From Anagrus nilaparvatae (taxonomy: Eukaryota; Arthropoda; Insecta; Hymenoptera; Mymaridae), in NCBI GenBank assembly GCA_022575985.1, contig JAKSXM010000142.1, positions 1,054,001 to 1,118,000 on the forward strand: a DNA stretch of 64,000 nucleotides. The letters are read 5' to 3'. This document shows, piece after piece, positions 36,030-47,367 of this stretch; position 1 is the stretch's first letter; each line of letters starts with the position of its first letter. Position numbers and translations under genes: made by a program. The notes beneath the pieces were generated by a model, which worked only from the letters and a program-made list of their open reading frames with translations, did no database searches and was not told the DNA's origin.

Positions 36030-36164
36030 AATAAAATTATGAACTAAATAATTTAAAAAAAAAGTATTTCATACTTTGTGTACTAGTAATATTTTAGGAC
36101 TATGGTAATTTTATAATGTGCAATAATTAATTATTAGTATTGTTGTATATGAATAATTAATAAA
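36030..36164 (+). terminator. 3' UTR with two poly(A) signals of the large gene
   Basis: AATAAA at 36030-36035 (31 bp after the stop) and again at 36159-36164. The second lies only about 37 bp from the poly(A) signal of the convergent CZIB gene. Confidence 0.55.
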
Positions 36165-36200
36165 CAGTTTCTTATTATATACTCAATATAATTGAATCAA

Positions 36201-36206
36201 TTTATT
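36201..36206 (-). terminator. poly(A) signal of CZIB
   Basis: TTTATT on plus, AATAAA on minus, 55 bp beyond the CZIB stop codon. Confidence 0.5.
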
Positions 36207-36260
36207 TTAATAATTCATACAAAAGTTATATACAAAATTTTAACAGAAAAATTTTTTAAT

Positions 36261-36749
36261 TTATTTTACTCTATCAAAAAAGTGTTCAATTTCATAAACA
36301 CCAACTGGTTGTTTTGTTTTATCACAATAATCAGCCCATTCTCCTTCACTTAAATCAACATCTGTAAATACCTTACCATCATTTGATGTTTTAACTACCC
36401 AATCTTCTCTTGCTTGGAATTCTTTAGGTTCTAATCCTCTGCAATCAAATACAACAACAGTTTTAAATTCTGAGCAGCTCTCAGCTGTAATGCAACTGAT
36501 TGTTTCAGGCAAAATACTCAATGAATTTTCTCTTGAACATAGTTTGCATTTATTAACAAAGTGATTTACAAAATTTCCTCTTTGAGCTGGAGTTTCTTCT
36601 GCTAAGCAGCAATAATTCCATTTTTGGGATACTTCACCACAATTGTTACAGGTAAATTTTAAATACCACCGAAATTGTGGTTCAGAAGATGGTTCAAGTC
36701 TTTCAACATTTTCTAAATTAGCTTTTAATTTTAGTGCAACTTTGACCAT
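36261..36749 (-). CDS. CZIB: CXXC motif-containing zinc-binding protein (DUF866)
   Basis: A complete 162-residue protein in one exon, the usual size for this conserved eukaryotic family (human C1orf123/CZIB). The two zinc-binding pairs are intact: CNNC at 34-37 and CKLC at 68-71, each in the family context (FRWYLKFTCNNCGE, NKCKLCSREN). Further family marks are an N-terminal ALKLKANLENV, FDCRGLEPKEFQ near 104-115, and a C-terminal GVYEIEHFF. CZIB binds zinc and is thought to be a small soluble intracellular protein; its precise role is not settled. The ATG is at 36749, and a minus-strand acceptor-like TATCTTTCTAG ends at 36760, so a 5'-UTR intron just before the start codon is likely. Tail-to-tail with the large gene. 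Confidence 0.93.
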   Translation of the reverse strand: MVKVALKLKANLENVERLEPSSEPQFRWYLKFTCNNCGEVSQKWNYCCLAEETPAQRGNFVNHFVNKCKLCSRENSLSILPETISCITAESCSEFKTVVVFDCRGLEPKEFQAREDWVVKTSNDGKVFTDVDLSEGEWADYCDKTKQPVGVYEIEHFFDRVK

Positions 36750-37245
36750 TTTTTAAATCCTAGAAAGATAAATATTTCAAAATAAATATGGTATACAATA
36801 AAAACGTTTTTGCCACGTTTTACGCTATTTTTTTAACAATTTTACAAATAAATTTATTTTCCTAACCAGGTTGTATCTTATCGTTTTAAAACGTTTTACC
36901 TTATTAGCCAAAAAAAAACTATAAAACTTATGAAATAAAATTAAACTTAATTTAATTAATTAATTTATTACTTACAAGAATATTTATTAATAATAACAAA
37001 ACTTCGAAAAGTACTTAAAAAAATTTGTTTACAGTTTTTAAATTGCAATAACAAACTAATAAATACGTAGCAGTACGTAAATTGTAAACATTCCAATAAT
37101 AATAATAGTGCAGGTATTGTCGTTAAGAAAGTTATATTTCTTATCTTACGATGGTATATTTTGTACGTTCTGCATTATCAACAAAGAGTAAACTAGAAAA
37201 TTTTTATTGCGAACTATGATAAAGTAGAAAGAAAATGGAATAGCA
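36750..37245. other. Upstream region of CZIB
   Basis: AT-rich; expected to hold the CZIB promoter and a possible 5'-UTR intron, but no core promoter element could be picked with confidence. Confidence 0.4.
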
Positions 37246-37559
37246 TAGGCTGGTTTTGCAAATTTGCATTTGCTTACAATCGTTTGCATGTTGCAAATCT
37301 AAAAAATTAGGTCCAAAACTTGGGGCCGGAAATGGTCCAAAAATTTTTTTTAGGTTGGCAACATGCAAATTTGCATGCATGCAATTTTTAGCAGAAATTT
37401 TTGCATTGCACCTTTTTAGTCTGGTTCTAAAAGACCTGCTATGCCAATTGTTTTGGTACATCCACGACCACTTTTTTTTTAAATTGGCAACATGCTAATT
37501 TGCTTACAAATGCTTGCATGCAAATTTGCTTTACAGGTATTTATCGTAGAAACAGCCTA
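37246..37559. mobile_element. Putative MITE rich in ATTTGCAT octamers
   Basis: The ends GGCTGGTTTTGC and GTAGAAACAGCC are imperfectly inverted and both are flanked by TA. The interior repeats TTTGCAAATTTGCAT, ACATGCAAATTTGC and TTGCATGCAAATTTGC in both orientations, giving several ATGCAAAT/ATTTGCAT octamers and GCAAATTTGC palindromes. Non-coding. Confidence 0.5.
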
Positions 37560-38800
37560 AAAAGGCGCGACAAATCAAATAATCATATGGCTAGTTCTAA
37601 AATTCTTGAAATACAAATTTGCGTTTGAAGACATAGTAGAACCATAGATACAACCTCCTGTATCAATGAGTGAACAGCCTTATTATAACAGAATTTATTA
37701 TCAGGCTATATATATTTATGCTATCAATTTTATTTGTATTTTTTTAATTGCTAAGGCATAATAAAAATTTATTCGTGTATGTTGTTTCAATTTAGCACAT
37801 GATACATAAAATGAGACGTTCACTTCTTATTCTCCAATTGAAGTCATAGTATATTTATGAGGTAGCAGCGAGCATAAAATATTGGAAAATGCACATAAAA
37901 ATTAATAAATTTTCTCTAAATGAATAAATAATCATGACTAAATTTTAAGTAAACTAAAAAATTGGTAAATATTTAAATACTAAAATATCAAATTTGTGTT
38001 TTGAAAAATTTTAACTTTTTCTTAAATATCAAAATATTTTTTATTTTTCAGACAAATTCATACAATTTCACCTGTCATTAAAATAACGATAATACTTTGA
38101 TCCTTTAAAAAATTTAAAGCTTATTTTATAAAAAGCTATACAGTACTTAAAATATTACAATCTGTCTGACTTAACACGGACATTATCTACTTAAAAGTCT
38201 TTTGTAAACTTTTATACTGTCGAATTAAATTTTACTTATTTTTTATTTTTACGAACAATTACTAAAGATTAATTTTTTTTTGTTACTTAAAATAAGTTAA
38301 AAGATTAAGAAATAGATGCATTTAATAATGATTTAATTTGTTAAAGTTTCATAATAATAATTGTAAGTAGTATAACTCTAATATTAATCAGACGAAGAAG
38401 TGGTATTATAAATATTAGAGCAAACTTTGATAAATTATAGTTTACCGATAGTTTTACTATTTTCACAATGAAATAGTATTTAGGGTCTGGTTATTTCAAC
38501 CAAATAAAAGTAAATTTGGGTTAAAATTTTTTGTAAAAACAGTTAATTTTTAAAGCCAAAAAACACCACATTTAATGAATAATTGATACTTTAATGGCAA
38601 AATTTCCGTTAAAGTTACCATAACCTAAAAAATCCTTAGATTTTATCTTAAAATATATCCTTTGCTAACAACTCTATAACATGCATTGTAATTTGAAAGC
38701 TGCAATTAATAGATTACATAAAAAAAGAAAGAATTGGACACAATATGTATATATATATAATTCACAAGAGAATCATTGTCACGATCGAATTTTTTATTCT
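37560..38800. other. Intergenic, nothing recognised
   Basis: AT-rich sequence between CZIB and the promoter-like stretch. No coding or repeat structure seen. Confidence 0.4.
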
Positions 38801-38809
38801 GTTAGAGCT

Positions 38810-39350
38810 CTATATTATTGCACCCACACGTACACACCCAAAATACTTCTCTCAGTCTCGTAAATATATATATATATATATATATAGTTGTAGCTAGACC
38901 ACCTCTCACAGCATCCCTGTATATCGATCTCTCCTCTCTCTACATAAACTCATACATCTGCACATTCATATATATATATATTCTTGACTATTGCTGTTTT
39001 TCTCTCATCCCTTTCGTTGTACAATCATCCCTCGAGCTAGAGAGCAGGATCTGGTAAACACACTCACACATAAATCTAGGGAGGGTACGTTAAATATATG
39101 TGCATATATCAACTACCAAGACTATTTTAGCTAGTATTTTCACTGTTGAAGAAGAGGAAATACAGTGGCATCCCCCTGTATGATAGATTTTATATTATGG
39201 AGGGAAAGTGGGAGTGTAAAGAATAGAAAAAGATAGAAATATACTGACAGACGAATTTTAGAAAACTGGCGGCAGTCGGCAGCGCTGCACTGTACTCTAA
39301 CAAAGTTCGCGATAATTTTCCCTCTATTTTAATAATTATGTGAGTGAAGT
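38810..39350 (+). promoter_or_regulatory. Promoter-like region, probable start of plus-strand gene
   Basis: Distinctly less AT-rich. It contains TA dinucleotide runs (about 38862-38886 and 38970-38982), CT-rich tracts (CTCTCCTCTCTC near 38930), CACAC stretches and then a G+C-rich patch GGCGGCAGTCGGCAGCGCTG at about 39267-39286. Donor-like GTGAGTGAAG at about 39341 and GTGAGTGAAA at about 39470 follow, with a further GTAAGA at 40003. This fits a promoter plus non-coding first exon(s) of the downstream PDZ gene, but the link is inference. Confidence 0.4.
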
Positions 39351-40207
39351 GTCTCTTTTGAAATAATCCTTTTAAATGACAACTAAATTTTCATTATTTT
39401 ATTAATGATTTCATTTTTATCTTTTTACTTTACATAAATAATTATCTAAAGTGTGCTATAATGTTGTCTGTGAGTGAAAATACTTACTTAAATAGGAAAA
39501 AATTATTTTTTATAGTATTCTAGTGTTAGAGTGTATATTTTACATGTGAAAATTCCGTCCATTAAAAAAGTTTAAATAAAAGTTTCGAATTTAAATAAAA
39601 CCATTCTATTTCTTTTGAAAAATTTATCTATTCGAGCTAAAAAAAACAATAGATTAGTATAGTTTTTTTAATTTTTGTTTAAGTGTGTGTTGTTACAAGT
39701 GTTAAATAAATATATAATTCAAAGACAAAAATGAAATGAAGAATTAAAAAATAAAAGTTTATTTGTTATTTTTCTTTTTTTTTCTTAAAAAAATACACGA
39801 GTTAAAACCTTAAAGATTCTGCGTGGAGTGTATAAGCTATATTATAAAAGCTTGAAAAGATATTATAACCTAGAAAAAGCGGTCTAACCCATAAAATAAA
39901 ATTAAAAAAGAAAGAAAGAAGTATAATACAATTTATATTCAGAATTTAAAAAAAAAAAATAATGGATTTTTTATAAGAAAAAGTTAAATATTTTAATAAC
40001 ATGGTAAGAATGATTAAATATTTTTAAGAAATATTTAATTTTCATTTCTATATATTTTTAAAAAATTTTCTAAGTTATTTACTTAAAGTTTTGAAGACGT
40101 GTAACGGAAGAACGTGATACATTTTGCTATGTAAGCACCTGGGTGACGGGTTTACATTTAAAAGCATAAAAGAAGGAAACTAAAAACAGGGTGTGGGTAC
40201 ATATAGC

Positions 40208-40368
40208 CTATATATATATATATATATAACCTTTTCTATACGCGAGACTGTTCCACTCGATTTCGCAGTACATTATATGGAGAGTTATTTTTCTTCATAA
40301 AAATGTTCTATTTACTAGCTTTTTTTTTGGACAACATTAACTATATCATATATATATATATATATATA
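40208..40368. repeat. TA microsatellites
   Basis: Two (TA)n runs, about 40208-40228 and 40349-40368. Confidence 0.7.
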
Positions 40369-41214
40369 ATGCTATTTTCAACAAACGTTTCGTTGAATAT
40401 TGATTACAAGGAATATTTATTGGAATTGCAGACGTTTTATTTTTCTGCTGGTAATCAAATTTTTTTTTTTTTTTTATTTTAAATTTTTTCTTTATTTCCT
40501 TTTATTTGTTTATTTATAGTGATTTATTTGTTTTTCAGCCATTTATTATCATTTACATAGATTTAAGAACATTTATATGGGCCATTTTTCACGTCTACTG
40601 ATCAAATTGGATTTTTGATTTTATTTTAATGGGTAAAAGTATTTGTTAAGTGGGCAGAAATTGCCTGAAATCTTTTAGTCGATGGAAAAAGAGTTCTTTT
40701 GAGTTTTTTTTAGTTTTTGAAAAAATTTACAATTTTTACAATGCTAAAGCAAGTTGTCTCATGAGAGAAATCAATCTTTCAAATAAAATACAAAAAATAG
40801 AAAAAGAAATGTATTTGAGTGTATTTTATACTAAATGGAGTTAAATAATACTACTTTGATATGTCAAAAAAAGTAAAAGAATATGAAAAGGAAGGATTTT
40901 CCAATTATTTGGATAAATTTTTGAATGTCTTCCCTAAGAATTAGAAGCTAACGTTTTGGTCTTATCCCGAGGAATCCCATTTTGAAGTTGGATACTATGT
41001 CAAAGTCAATTATACTAAAAGCACTATAATTCCTATAAGGGGATAACTGAAGTACTATCTAAGTAAAAGGACTATTGATTTAAGTGATTTAGGCTTGAAT
41101 TTGCTATTTCGCAATTGTGTTTGTAACCTATGGTGTTGGACATATCTGTTGAAATATACGCCGAAATTTGTCATTGGTAAAATAGAATTATTTAGATAAA
41201 TTTGAATATAACGG

Positions 41215-42010
41215 ATGATTTCGGTGTCAGTACCACTAGTTCAGAAGCCGGATATGTTAAATGTATGCACTTTCTTTCTAAAGCTTCTACAAGATTATTT
41301 ATATGTAATAGGTAAGATTTTCAATACGCTGATTTCAAATTTTTAGGTTCAGACTTCAAATAATTAGCTCTAAGATTGAAAACTGTATTTTTCGTTCGAT
41401 TTTGAAAGTTATTTAGACGAATGATTTCAAATATAATGAGTTCCAAAAAAAAATTTTTTCAAAATAAATATTACAATCTTAAAGTATATCCAATATTTTC
41501 GAAAATTGAAATTATTTTTAGTCCCTAAATAAAAATTATTTCAAGTCCCTAAACTCAAATTATTCTGAGTCCGTTTACCCCCCCCCCCCCCCAATATTCC
41601 ACATTTCACTGCACGCCCAAATGACATGCTTAAAATACCCTCCTTGCATATAAACATGATCCATGTTAAAATACAAAATCAAGCTGATAGATACCCGCAA
41701 ATGGCATTAGAAGAAAGTTTTTGGGTAATGACCTAAATATTCTTATTCAACGACATGAAAAGTATACTGCCTATCATTAAAGGACAATTAAAAAAGTTTC
41801 TTATGAAATATGTCTAAATAACTTTCAAAATTACCCAAAAATTACAGATTTTTGTGTTAGGGCTATTTATTTGGGGTCGACCTAAAAATTTTAAATCAAT
41901 GAATTTAAAAACCTACATCATATAAGTAGCCTTGCATAAACTTTAGAAAAAAAGTGCATACATCTAACATAATACTGCTTATGGACTACACCCAAAAATT
42001 AATAAGTAAA
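41215..42010. mobile_element. Foldback J with repeat-C in its loop
   Basis: The left arm (about 41215-41440) contains TTAAATGTATGCACTTTCTT and GATTTTGAAAGTTATTTAGA. The right arm (about 41795-42010) holds their complements in reverse order (TCTAAATAACTTTCAAAATT, AAAAAGTGCATACATCTAAC). Arms of roughly 210 bp, moderately diverged. The loop contains an old repeat-C copy. Confidence 0.65.
41495..41680 (+). repeat. Old repeat-C copy inside foldback J
   Basis: AAATTATTTTTAGTCCCTAA blocks, a C-run of about 15 at 41578-41592, and the end AAACATGATCCATGTTAAAA. Confidence 0.6.
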
Positions 42011-42539
42011 AAATGAAATGTTTTTGGAAATTTTTTTAGAAAAAAAATGAAATGGAAACTTAGAGACGGGGATTGAAATAGCAGAGAAAATCGGTGTACC
42101 TATCAATATAAGTAAGAACCAAAATCGCAAGAATCATCATTTTGCAAATATCCATGAACGAAGCCTCTAGTTTATCTGTAATTAGAAATCAAAGATTAGA
42201 TTCCATCAAATCTTATTATTTTAATTAAGTGGATATTTTGCCTCATTAACCTTGCTTCAAATATCAAATTGCAATGAACCTTTTTCAAGTGAGTTTCTCC
42301 CCTTTAATTTTGATATTCAAAGAGATTGTTAACAGTACCAATTCGGGGATCATTAAGTGGGTAGGAAAAGTTACGATAAATTCAGTAAATTAGTCCAAAA
42401 TAAAAGTTGTGATTATTGATTTCTGTTAATTATGTGAACATTGTAGCCCAATTGTAAGTTACATGCATCTATGGCACATTCCTCAAAAGTCTGAAGCAAT
42501 ATATAAAGAATTTTCCAAGCCGAATTGAATTATGTTCTC

Positions 42540-43125
42540 AAGGGGGGTGTATGAGTTGGATCTGCTAAATCTTGAACCCTTTTGGCAGAGCGTTTTATTA
42601 TGTTTAAAAAACACCTCTGTAGCTATAGTTCGATTTGATAGGCCTTTTGGACCAAGAACATCGAGCTTCAATTATAAAAAATAGAATTTTCGGGTATTTT
42701 TTCATATAACGCTGTTAGGGCACATATATTAAAAATTTCTGGTTCGTCTCTTTTTTTGTGTATAGGTGCCTAGCTTTAAGCGCCGTAAACCAAATTTATT
42801 CAGTATGAATACATTTTGCGTAATACTTTGGTCATTCAGTTTATCGGATACAACAGTAAAAGAATTAGTGATACAAATTGCAGTTTGGGGCACTTAAAAC
42901 TAGGGAAAAAAAAGAAGACCAATCAGAAATTTTTTAATTGTCTTGAAAAGTGACAGCGTTAAATGGAAAAATACTTTGAAATCCCATTTATTAACATCGA
43001 GTATTGTTATTCTAGACTCAGAAAGCCTATGAGATCGAACTATTGGTATAGGGAGTTTTTTCTCAACATACAAAATGCTCTGTTAAGTAAGGTCAAGATC
43101 TGACAGATCCAACTCGTTAATTCTC
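42540..43125. mobile_element. Foldback K
   Basis: Left arm from GAGTTGGATCTGCTAAATCT through TCGAACTATA...CATCGAGCTTC, CATATAACGCTGTTAG, AAAATTTCTGGTTCGTCTC to GCTTTAAGCGCC. Right arm starts GGCACTTAAAAC and returns through the complements to AGATCTGACAGATCCAACTC. Arms of about 240 bp around a loop of about 100 bp at 42780-42885. A minus-strand frame of 62 codons over the left arm is not recognised. Confidence 0.65.
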
Positions 43126-43199
43126 CATGCTAGTTGCATTTTCTAGTAATTAACAATAGCATTGATATGATGAACTGAATCTCAGGTATTAGACTTTTC

Positions 43200-44427
43200 T
43201 AAAAGGCCCGAGAGAGTTATTTAATTAAGTTATATCGCAGCCTTAAAAATGATGTCTTAATGTCTTCGAAACGTTGGCAGAACAATTATTGTAAATAAAT
43301 AATTTAAATGTACATCACTGTAAACTCAAAAAATTTAGTAAAATTACTATAAAAATATTAAATTTATTTAGCTGAGCAAACAAAGTAAAATCTAAAAAGT
43401 ATTTTTCCACACTGCATTGTAAAAGTTATTTGGTATGATTTCTTGACACTTGTAGAATACATTTATTCATGAAATTTTCCAACTGGGTCACTGGACTTAA
43501 AATGACCCATTTATTTATCAAGCATAGAAAAAAAAATTAAATGATTGATTATACACTAAAATTAAAAAAAAAAGAAAATTTATTAATTTGTAAAAGATGT
43601 TTTTTAATATTAAAATTATTAAATTTAAATAGCTTGCTGTTACACTCACAAATACATTTACTCTTACATACACATACTACTAGATATTTCGTATATACAT
43701 GTCGGAAAACTAATTTAAAAGCGATAAGCCAACGTCAAGATTCAACATGTATGTTGAAAATATTATCCTTGTGTTTGTAAAAGATTATAAATGTAGAGAA
43801 TTTTTTTTTTAATAAGAAAGAATAAAAAAGGATAGAAAAAAAATTGTCCATAGTTATCTGGCAGCTTTATTACTAAAATTTTTTATTAAAACAGTTTTAA
43901 AAAAAAAGTCTGATAAATAAAAAAATAATTTTTTTAATTGTTAAGTTTAATTTATTTAAAACAATAATAAACGTGAAAAGATTTTTTTGTTATTTTAAAT
44001 TTATTAATTCTGAAAAGTTTTACTTGAAGTTTGAATTTTCTAAAGAAAAAGTTGTAATTGAATTTTTTACTTCGCGTAAATTCAAAGTAAATAAGTTATA
44101 ATATAATACGTGAAAAATGAGAAGAAGTTTCTTTATTCAAAATTTATCTATTAAATCGATAAATGAAAATATATTTTTTTTACAAAATTATAAAATACTA
44201 ACCTAAAACTAACAGTTGCAACACAAAACATAAAATTGAATTATGAGGTCCTAAACTTTTTTTATCGCAGCTTGTACATACACTCTTGAAAAACTTTAAA
44301 ATAACTGACATTATATAACAGTAAGCATAAAGTGATATTGTTGTTGTTGAAAAGTTTTTTTTGGATAATAAATATGCCATGTGCATAGAAAATTTTTTAC
44401 TAAAAAAATATTAATTTTTTTGTTTCA
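43200..44427. other. AT-rich stretch, nothing recognised
   Basis: Contains GTCTTCGAAACGTTGGCAGA near 43261-43280, of the kind seen in 3' ends of insect retroelements, but no supporting structure. No exon seen. Confidence 0.35.
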
Positions 44428-44619
44428 GATTCAATAATGAAAAATTGGAATAAATTAATCGGTATCAAGAATAAAATGCCGGTTAATAGTAAAAAAGTAA
44501 AAAATAGTACTAAAAGGACTGATAACAATGATAAAAATATAATAAAAAGTGCATTTCTTGATTTAAATATAAAAATCATATATTTCCGTCCATCATCATC
44601 GTCTTCAACTGTTATTTGA
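44428..44619 (+). CDS. Candidate exon: 60-codon basic frame
   Basis: A good acceptor (TTAATTTTTTTTGTTTCAG) precedes 44428. ATG at 44437 opens 60 codons, MKNWNKLIGIKNKMPVNSKK..., Lys/Asn-rich and ending SSSSSTVI then TGA. A G+C-rich patch (44670-44705) and AATAAA near 44711 follow. It could be a start exon of the downstream PDZ gene, with a donor I could not fix, or a short terminal exon. Chance is not excluded. Confidence 0.3.
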   Translation, partial: DSIMKNWNKLIGIKNKMPVNSKKVKNSTKRTDNNDKNIIKSAFLDLNIKIIYFRPSSSSSTVI

Positions 44620-45129
44620 ACAACATCAAAAATGGAAATGTAGTAACTTCAGACATTCACAAGTATTCTCCCCCCGAGGTCCGGCATTATAAGCCGAGTC
44701 CGCCCCGAGGGAGATAAATAAAGAATAAAAAGAATATATAATAATTAAAATAAAATAGTGAAAAATTAAAAAAAAAAAATTTTTTTTTTTTATTATTTAT
44801 TTTTTTCTTTTATCATTTTTTTTTTTTTTTAATGAAAAATATAATATTTTTTTATTAAACTGACTTCACATAATATAACCATGAGAAAATTAATAATAAC
44901 TAGAGCAAAAAGTACATTTACATGCGTATTAAATATTATATGCATGTATAATAATATGATGTTGGAGAAGAAAAAAAATAAAATAATCTGGATATAATAA
45001 AAAATAATAATAAATATTGAAAAATAATGATATATCGAAAAAGTAGAAATGATTTTCTTGTTTTTTATTATTATTAATATTTATTATACGAAGGTAATTA
45101 AATTAAATATTGTGTTATTTATCTTCGAG

Positions 45130-45223
45130 TACAAATTTTTTTATACAAAATTTCATAAAATGGTGGATCTTGGAGGTTATATGATATTTTTGGTGAATCA
45201 TAATGGAAAGATCAAGTTGTATG
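45130..45223 (+). CDS. Candidate PDZ-gene exon (N-terminal part of PDZ fold)
   Basis: Strong donor GTGAGT at 45224 and an acceptor-like TTATTTATCTTCGAG ending at 45129. The frame reads ...KMVDLGGYMIFLVNHNGKIK LYG and leaves phase 1, which exactly matches the two-nucleotide entry of the exon at 53087, giving ...KIKLYG-SPADNVDN. GGYMIF would sit where PDZ domains have the carboxylate-binding loop. Codon composition is above the local background. The acceptor choice is uncertain, and a start at ATG 45160 is possible. Confidence 0.4.
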
Positions 45224-45861
45224 GTGAGTTTAATTTTTATTTAAAAATTTCTAAAATAATATGGGCATTATACATTAAATATATATATATATATAATAAA
45301 TTATGGCCATATTATGTTAAAATTTGTTTGTAAATTAGTTTATATATCTATTTTAGTGTTTAAAATTTGATACATGCTTATGAGTTATTTTGAAATAATG
45401 CAACGTTTGCTACAAAATTTTCAAATCTGACAGTTTTAATTAGTAAAGCTTTAAAGTCATAAAACCTTAAATAACAAGTTTTAAATGCATCAATCAAGGA
45501 ATATTAATTTATTTTAAGGTACTAAAAAGTAAGTAAAGATCTCTGATATCATTGATTCGAAGATTTCTAACATACAAGCAACACTGTAGGAATAATTATC
45601 AAGTATTAGCTACTAATTGTTACAGATAAATCTGAACGAAATAACTTTAAAAATATAATAATTTTGCTTTAATTGATCCTTTAAGCGAACAGCCTTTATA
45701 TACAGTATGCAATACTTTTCTTTTGCGAGAAAGTAATACGCCATCTAGATGATAAAAATTAACTAAAATTATTTTACGATTTGTAATGATCACGAACAGC
45801 TACTTTGGTATAACTTTTAGTATATACATAAATATTATAGTGAGATGAGATTTATTTATTT

Positions 45862-46255
45862 AATTGAGCACTAGCGAAAATTCAGCTCATAATTATCCCT
45901 TATTTTGGGTCGCTGATCAAGGATTTCGGGGTCCTGTCAACAAAAAAATTGGTGGAATATTCTTAAATGTGCAAAAACTTCCCCTAAAAAGGTTTTTTTT
46001 GATATATTCGAATTTTAAGTGTCTAGATTTGATCCAACTAGGTTTTTTGAATCATTAATCACAAATTTCGAGGTCCTGTCTACAAGAATGGGCGCTTCAC
46101 TTTTAAATTTGCAAAAACTATTCCTAAAAGGGGTAGTTTTTACAAATTTAAGAGTGTATGAGCTATCTACATCAAATTTTTCATAGAAAGAATCCCCAGT
46201 TTGTAATCAATGACCCAAAAAACCTATAAGGGGCCAAATATAGTAACTATCATTT
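45862..46255. repeat. Repeat-F copy
   Basis: Left part GGGTCGCTGATCAAGGATTTC, a second internal direct copy (TTGAATCATTAATCACAAATTTCG), and the inverted right part GTTTGTAATCAATGACCCAA...GGCCAAATATAGT. Related to 10283 and 18912. Confidence 0.55.
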
Positions 46256-47000
46256 ACTAAACACCCTAAACTGTACATTGCCCGGAGTATATTACTCAAG
46301 TAATAATTATGTGCGTTACGATCTATGGTTCTATGGTTCCAAATAGAATTTTTTGAAAATTTCCCCCCTCTCAATTCTCATTATTAGTACTTAATATATA
46401 CTTTTATCCATTTCCCCCCTTGTTTTTCAGAAATTCCGCATACTCTCTAAACGTTTGCCCCATAAAATTCAGAACCCCACTTAAAAACCCTTTTATTTTA
46501 AAATAAATATATTTTAATATTTTATAAAAAGTAAAAAATTAATGAACTATAAAACAAAGTAGGTGTATACTTTTAAAGATTAATAAATGTATTTAAAAAA
46601 ATCAATATTATCTAAGTAATTTAATTGACTATAATAAAGGAAGAACGATAATATGAAAAGAATCAAATTAGTAATTAAATTGTATAGAATAAATTGAGTT
46701 TAAAAAAAAAAGATACTTATAGAAATAATTTTTTATAAGAATTAATTTAATAATTAATTATGTTATTTTTAAAAATTAAAATTTTGTTAATTTTTCAAAT
46801 TATTATTTATCTAATATTCTTCTTCTAATTAATATCGTCTAGACATTAAATACCTACTTTTTTTCACAATCGATTATTAAAATTAGACACTGAATATTTT
46901 GTTTTTCTAATTATACAAAAAATATTTTTAGGCACAATCGCCTTACGTATCCAATATTTGTATACTTTATTAGGCACGATCACCCTATTATCAATATATA

Positions 47001-47367
47001 CACTGTAAAAAGTAACTATCTTGGATTTATAAAAAAAATAGAATTTTTTCGAAAAATTAGTGAATTTTCAAAAAATTTTGTAAATATTCGATAAAAATCG
47101 TAAATTTACTAAATTTAGTATATTCTCGAAAATTTTTTTTTGTGATTTTACGAAAAAAGTTTTTTGTTACTATTTTTTGCAAATTTTTGAAAAAAAATGG
47201 TAAATTATCAATTTTTTTTGCGAATTCACAAAAAAAAATCGAGAATTCTCGAATTTTTCGAGAATATACTAAATTTAGTAAATTTACGATTTTTTTCGAA
47301 ATTTTACTAATTTTTCGAAAATGTTCTAATTTTTTTTGTTAATATAAGGAAGTTACTTTTTACAATG
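47001..47367. mobile_element. MITE-1 copy 4
   Basis: 367 bp, CACTGTAAAAAGTAACTATC to GGAAGTTACTTTTTACAATG, flanked by TA on both sides. Shorter than other copies through loss near the hairpin tip. Confidence 0.8.

Noticed and set aside
38818..39057. 79-codon frame with IYIYIYI
   Set aside because: Translation of a TA microsatellite and CT-rich DNA.
42483..42671. 62-codon minus-strand frame
   Set aside because: Lies in the left arm of foldback K; the right arm has stops in the matching frame.
47142..47342. 66-codon plus-strand frame
   Set aside because: Read-through of the AT-rich MITE-1 hairpin.
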